This document shows, piece by piece, positions 61,412 through 64,000 of a stretch of 64,000 bases of DNA. Made by a program: the position numbers and the translations under genes. The notes beneath the pieces were generated by a model that did not search any database, was not told where the DNA came from, and was given only the letters and a program-made list of their open reading frames with translations. Within the stretch, counting starts at the first letter, position 1, and each line of letters starts with the position of its first letter. The stretch spans positions 19,268 to 83,267 of the forward strand of contig NZ_JAAFZU010000027.1 of the NCBI RefSeq assembly GCF_018263905.1, read 5' to 3'. This DNA is from Loktanella sp. SALINAS62. GTDB taxonomy: Bacteria > Pseudomonadota > Alphaproteobacteria > Rhodobacterales > Rhodobacteraceae.

Positions 61412-62398
61412 TTAGAGGAAGCCCAGTTCGCGCATCAGATCACCGATCTGGATTTCCTGCTGCTCTAGAAACTGGGTGAATTCTTCACCGGGCTGGTAGA
61501 TGTTCACCAATCCCATACGCGCGCGGACTTCTTCCCATTCGGGAGTTTCCATCATTGCGGCCAGCATCGCCTGATATTCGGCCTGCTTTTCTTCAGACAG
61601 ACCGGGCGCGCCAAAGAAACCGCGCCAGTTCACGAACTGCGCATCGATCCCCTGTTCGACAAAGGTCGGCGCCGCGTCATATGCAGGAACACGGTCCGGC
61701 GCAGTTACGCCAAGGATACGGACCTCACCCTGTTCTGCCAGTCCGATTGCTTCGGAAAACCCTGTGGACAGTGCCTTGATTTCACCGGACAAAAGGCCAG
61801 CCATTGCTTCGCCACCGGCATCGTACCCGATATAGTTAAAGGCGGTCGGGTCTTCACCGGCGCCCTGCATGACAATGGCCGCAACAAGGTGGTCCATGCC
61901 ACCCGGAACCGAACCGCCACCGATGGTCAGCGCATTGGGGTCTTCGCGGTAAATTTCCAGCGCGTCTTCCATCGTTTCAATCGGGCTGTCTGCCAGAACC
62001 ACCAAGGCGGCATAGTCGCCCACAGTGCCTGCAACCATGGTCAGGTCACGGAAGCTTTGGGAAATCTCGCCGGTCAAGGCGCGGATCACGATGGGGGTCG
62101 AATTGACCATCAGCGTGCCGTCGCTGCTGGCCGCGTTTTCGATCAGGTTGGCAATCGCCACACCGCCGCCGCCGCCAGACATGTTTTCATAAGTTGCGTT
62201 GCCGACCAGACCTGCATTCATCAGCGCCTCGCCCGTGCCGCGCGCCGTGCCGTCCCAGCCACCACCGGCACCGCCGGGGATCAGGAAATGCACCGAGTCC
62301 ATCATCTGATGGCCTTCGGCCTTGGCCATGCCTGTCGCTGCAAAGCTTGCTGTTGCCGCTGCGATCAACGCGCGACGTGTCCACCCAAGGGTGTTCAT
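61412..62398 (-). CDS. tctC: Tripartite tricarboxylate transporter substrate-binding protein
   Basis: A 328-residue Bug/TctC receptor. The start MNTLGWTRRALIAAATASFA has a TRR motif before a hydrophobic stretch ending at about AKA, so Sec or weak Tat export. VHFLIPGGAGGGWDGTARGT is the first ligand loop. NMSGGGGGVAIANLIENAAS and FNYIGYDAGGEAMAGLLSGE are the next family landmarks. It binds citrate-like carboxylates. GGGAGGAATTACC precedes the ATG. It is divergent from tctD across a region with tandem CTGACAG repeats. Confidence 0.93.
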   Translation of the reverse strand: MNTLGWTRRALIAAATASFAATGMAKAEGHQMMDSVHFLIPGGAGGGWDGTARGTGEALMNAGLVGNATYENMSGGGGGVAIANLIENAASSDGTLMVNSTPIVIRALTGEISQSFRDLTMVAGTVGDYAALVVLADSPIETMEDALEIYREDPNALTIGGGSVPGGMDHLVAAIVMQGAGEDPTAFNYIGYDAGGEAMAGLLSGEIKALSTGFSEAIGLAEQGEVRILGVTAPDRVPAYDAAPTFVEQGIDAQFVNWRGFFGAPGLSEEKQAEYQAMLAAMMETPEWEEVRARMGLVNIYQPGEEFTQFLEQQEIQIGDLMRELGFL

Positions 62399-62462
62399 TG
62401 GTAATTCCTCCCATTTGACAGGTGGTCCTCTCCCACCCATAACGCTAGCTAATCACACCAAG

Positions 62463-62480
62463 CTGACAGAAACCTGACAG
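62463..62480. promoter_or_regulatory. Tandem CTGACAG repeats, probable TctD binding site
   Basis: CTGACAG occurs at 62463-62469 and 62474-62480, one helical turn (11 bases) apart, between the divergent tctC and tctD starts. Tandem direct repeats with this period are typical of OmpR-family regulator sites. Binding by the adjacent regulator is inferred. Confidence 0.6.
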
Positions 62481-62523
62481 GGATCTAGTCCAGTTCCATG
62501 TGCAGGGATGCGGGGGGTATCGC

Positions 62524-63195
62524 GTGCGCTATCTTCTGATCGAAGACAACGTCGAACTCGCCGACGCCGTTATCAAGCGATTGGCGCTGGACGGTCATGC
62601 CGTCGATCATGCGACGACGCTGGCCGATGCACAGGACTGTCTTGCCGGTGCCACCTATGACCTGATCCTGCTGGACGTGATGTTGCCCGATGGCGATGGC
62701 CGCGATTTTCTGGCGCGCAACCGCGCACGTCTGGAAACGCCGGTGATCGTCCTGACCGCGCGCAGTCAGGTATCCGACCGTGTGGGCGCACTGGATCAGG
62801 GGGCAGACGATTACATCACCAAACCTTTTGATTTTTCGGAACTCGAGGCGCGATGCCGTGCCGTACTGCGGCGCCGTGGCGGGACGGCGCGCAATGAAAT
62901 CGCGCTTGGCCCAGTTTCGTTCGACCTGCTTGCCGGCACCTTGCAGCGCGACGGTCAAACGCTTGAACTGCGAAGCCGCGAAATCCGCCTGCTGGAACTT
63001 TTCGCCCGCAGCCCCGGCCAGATCCTATCCAAATCGCACCTGATGGATCGTTTGTTTTCCTATGACACCACCGTCACCGAAAACGCGATAGAGGTGTATG
63101 TCGGGCGGTTGCGCCGCCGGATCGACCAGATGGGTCTGCGCATCGAAACCGTCCGCGGCGAAGGTTACCGCATAGAGACCGGGGTAAATGACTAA
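62524..63195 (+). CDS. tctD: OmpR-family response regulator, TctD-like
   Basis: A 223-residue regulator starting at GTG after a GGGGGG ribosome site. The receiver domain holds the acidic pair in LLIEDN, phospho-Asp51 in LILLDVMLPDGDG, and Lys in DDYITKPFD. The winged-helix DNA-binding domain has SREIRLLELFARSPGQILSK and IEVYVGRLRRRIDQ. Divergence from tctCBA and the sensor gene overlapping its 3' end match TctDE, which switches on tricarboxylate uptake. Confidence 0.92.
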   Translation: MRYLLIEDNVELADAVIKRLALDGHAVDHATTLADAQDCLAGATYDLILLDVMLPDGDGRDFLARNRARLETPVIVLTARSQVSDRVGALDQGADDYITKPFDFSELEARCRAVLRRRGGTARNEIALGPVSFDLLAGTLQRDGQTLELRSREIRLLELFARSPGQILSKSHLMDRLFSYDTTVTENAIEVYVGRLRRRIDQMGLRIETVRGEGYRIETGVND

Positions 63196-64000
63196 ATCCC
63201 AATCCATCGGTCGCCGATTGACGCTGTTGCTGGCGGCGGTGGCGGCGGTTTTGTCGGTGCTCAGTTGGGCCATGGTCACGGTGCTGGCACGCGAAGCAAC
63301 GCAGCGGACCCAGGACAACGTCCTTGCAGCCTCTGTCACGACCATCGCGGAAACCCTGCGAAGCGAACAGGCAGAGGTGCGGCTGGAATTGCCCTATGCC
63401 GCTTTTGCCATGCTCGGCGCGATCAGTCAGGATTTGGTGTTCTACCGGGTTACGGCCAACGACCGGACACTGACAGGTTACGACGACCTGCCATCGTTTG
63501 AAACCGGACGGCAGGGTCAGGTGATGTTCCACACCGCCAATTATCGCAGCGTTCCGATCCGCATGGCCGCAACGACACGGCTGATTTCCGTGGGGGACGG
63601 ACAGACGCAGGTCACCGTGACCGTGGCCCAGACCCGTGACGGCGTCGGCGCGATCGCTGCCGACCTGTCGCAGCTGGCGGCGTTTTTCTCATTGGCTTTT
63701 TTTGCTGTGGCTGTCGGGCTTTCTGCGGTTGTCGCGGCAACATCGCTGCGCCCGTTGAACGAAATCGCGGCTGCCGTGTCACGGCGCGGTCCGTCCGATC
63801 TTCGCCCCGTGCAACGCAATGCACCGGCAGAGCTTGCACCGCTTTTGACAGCGCTGAACCGGCTGATGGACCGCTTGCGCAATTCGATCCGCCGGTCAGA
63901 GGATTTTATCACCGAAGCTGCGCACCGCATCCGGACACCACTGGCAACCGTGCGGGCACAGGCGGAAATCGCGCTGCGCACCGTGCAGGGTGACACGGAA
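63188..64000 (+). CDS. tctE: TctE-like sensor histidine kinase (truncated by window end)
   Basis: The first 271 residues of a membrane kinase; the frame is open at the window edge. It has an N-terminal helix (RLTLLLAAVAAVLSVLSWAM), a periplasmic 2CSK-like sensor (about 35-150), a second helix (about 160-185), and a HAMP-like linker. The phospho-acceptor His lies in FITEAAHRIRTPLATVRAQA. The residue after His is Arg, where most HisKA kinases have Glu, Asp or Gln. The ATPase domain is beyond the window. ATG 63188 overlaps the tctD end by 8 bases. Confidence 0.88.
   Translation, partial: MTKSQSIGRRLTLLLAAVAAVLSVLSWAMVTVLAREATQRTQDNVLAASVTTIAETLRSEQAEVRLELPYAAFAMLGAISQDLVFYRVTANDRTLTGYDDLPSFETGRQGQVMFHTANYRSVPIRMAATTRLISVGDGQTQVTVTVAQTRDGVGAIAADLSQLAAFFSLAFFAVAVGLSAVVAATSLRPLNEIAAAVSRRGPSDLRPVQRNAPAELAPLLTALNRLMDRLRNSIRRSEDFITEAAHRIRTPLATVRAQAEIALRTVQGDTE

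Noticed and set aside
1-64000. CRISPR array
   Set aside because: No series of identical 24-40-base repeats with regular spacers was seen; the repeats near 7.7 kb are only 11 bases and adjacent.

Overview
The window looks like chromosomal DNA of a marine alphaproteobacterium of the Roseobacter/Rhodobacteraceae group. This is inferred from the gene content: TRAP and TTT carboxylate transporters, inositol and organosulfonate catabolism, an ArsR-ArsC fusion beside arsJ and GAPDH, a treS-maltokinase fusion, and a stand-alone SCHIC/PpaA-like protein. From about 7.9 kb to the end the DNA is G+C-rich and densely coding, with many ATGA stop-start overlaps. The first 7.7 kb is visibly poorer in G+C, loosely packed and full of remnants.

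Accessory region (1-7.8 kb). A tyrosine integrase (6360-7691, minus) sits at the right edge, coupled to a 60-residue C-terminal remnant of a second integrase. Next to it is a 455-residue protein with a D...RxxxK...HD motif order resembling the palm motifs A, B and C of family-A DNA polymerases and T7-like RNA polymerases. A diverged copy of that gene's 3' end and its downstream DNA occurs again at about 1.2-3.4 kb, so this appears to be two related integrated elements in tandem, the outer one decayed. Between the repeat blocks lie a SCHIC (cobalamin-binding-like) protein and an IS21 istA remnant. Further left, on the minus strand, is a BLUF photoreceptor preceded by two tiny Cys-containing ORFs. 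The modules that make up AppA in Rhodobacter (BLUF, SCHIC, Cys-rich) are therefore present as separate genes. A small exported HdeA-like protein lies between the two element copies.

Core metabolism (7.9-26.3 kb). A Gfo/Idh oxidoreductase diverges from iolC-iolB-class II aldolase (inositol catabolism). Then come a lytic transglycosylase and a seven-gene minus-strand operon for valine/branched acyl-CoA degradation (SDR, two acyl-CoA dehydrogenases, HIBYL-CoA hydrolase, 3-hydroxyisobutyrate dehydrogenase, MaoC-like hydratase, CitE-like lyase). These are followed by serine ammonia-lyase, a thiolase, an FAD amine/amino-acid oxidase, and hpsN-comD-comE for C3 sulfonates.

Efflux, arsenic and glucan (26.3-41.7 kb). 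There is an RND pump with its adaptor, then an ArsR-ArsC/GAPDH/arsJ operon that exports arsenate as 1-arseno-3-phosphoglycerate, with an inverted repeat just upstream. The GlgE pathway follows: glgE, a treS-maltokinase fusion and glgB, making alpha-glucan from trehalose.

Transport and signalling (41.7-64 kb). This part holds an AbrB-family membrane protein, a TRAP SBP converging on its dctM/dctQ, a PRC-barrel protein, ygiC/ygiB homologues, a phosphonate-type ABC importer (phnD, C, E, E), a DctB/DctD-like two-component pair, a TAXI-TRAP transporter with a candidate sigma-54 site, and the tctCBA citrate-type transporter divergent from tctD and a truncated tctE. I saw no tRNA, rRNA or CRISPR.
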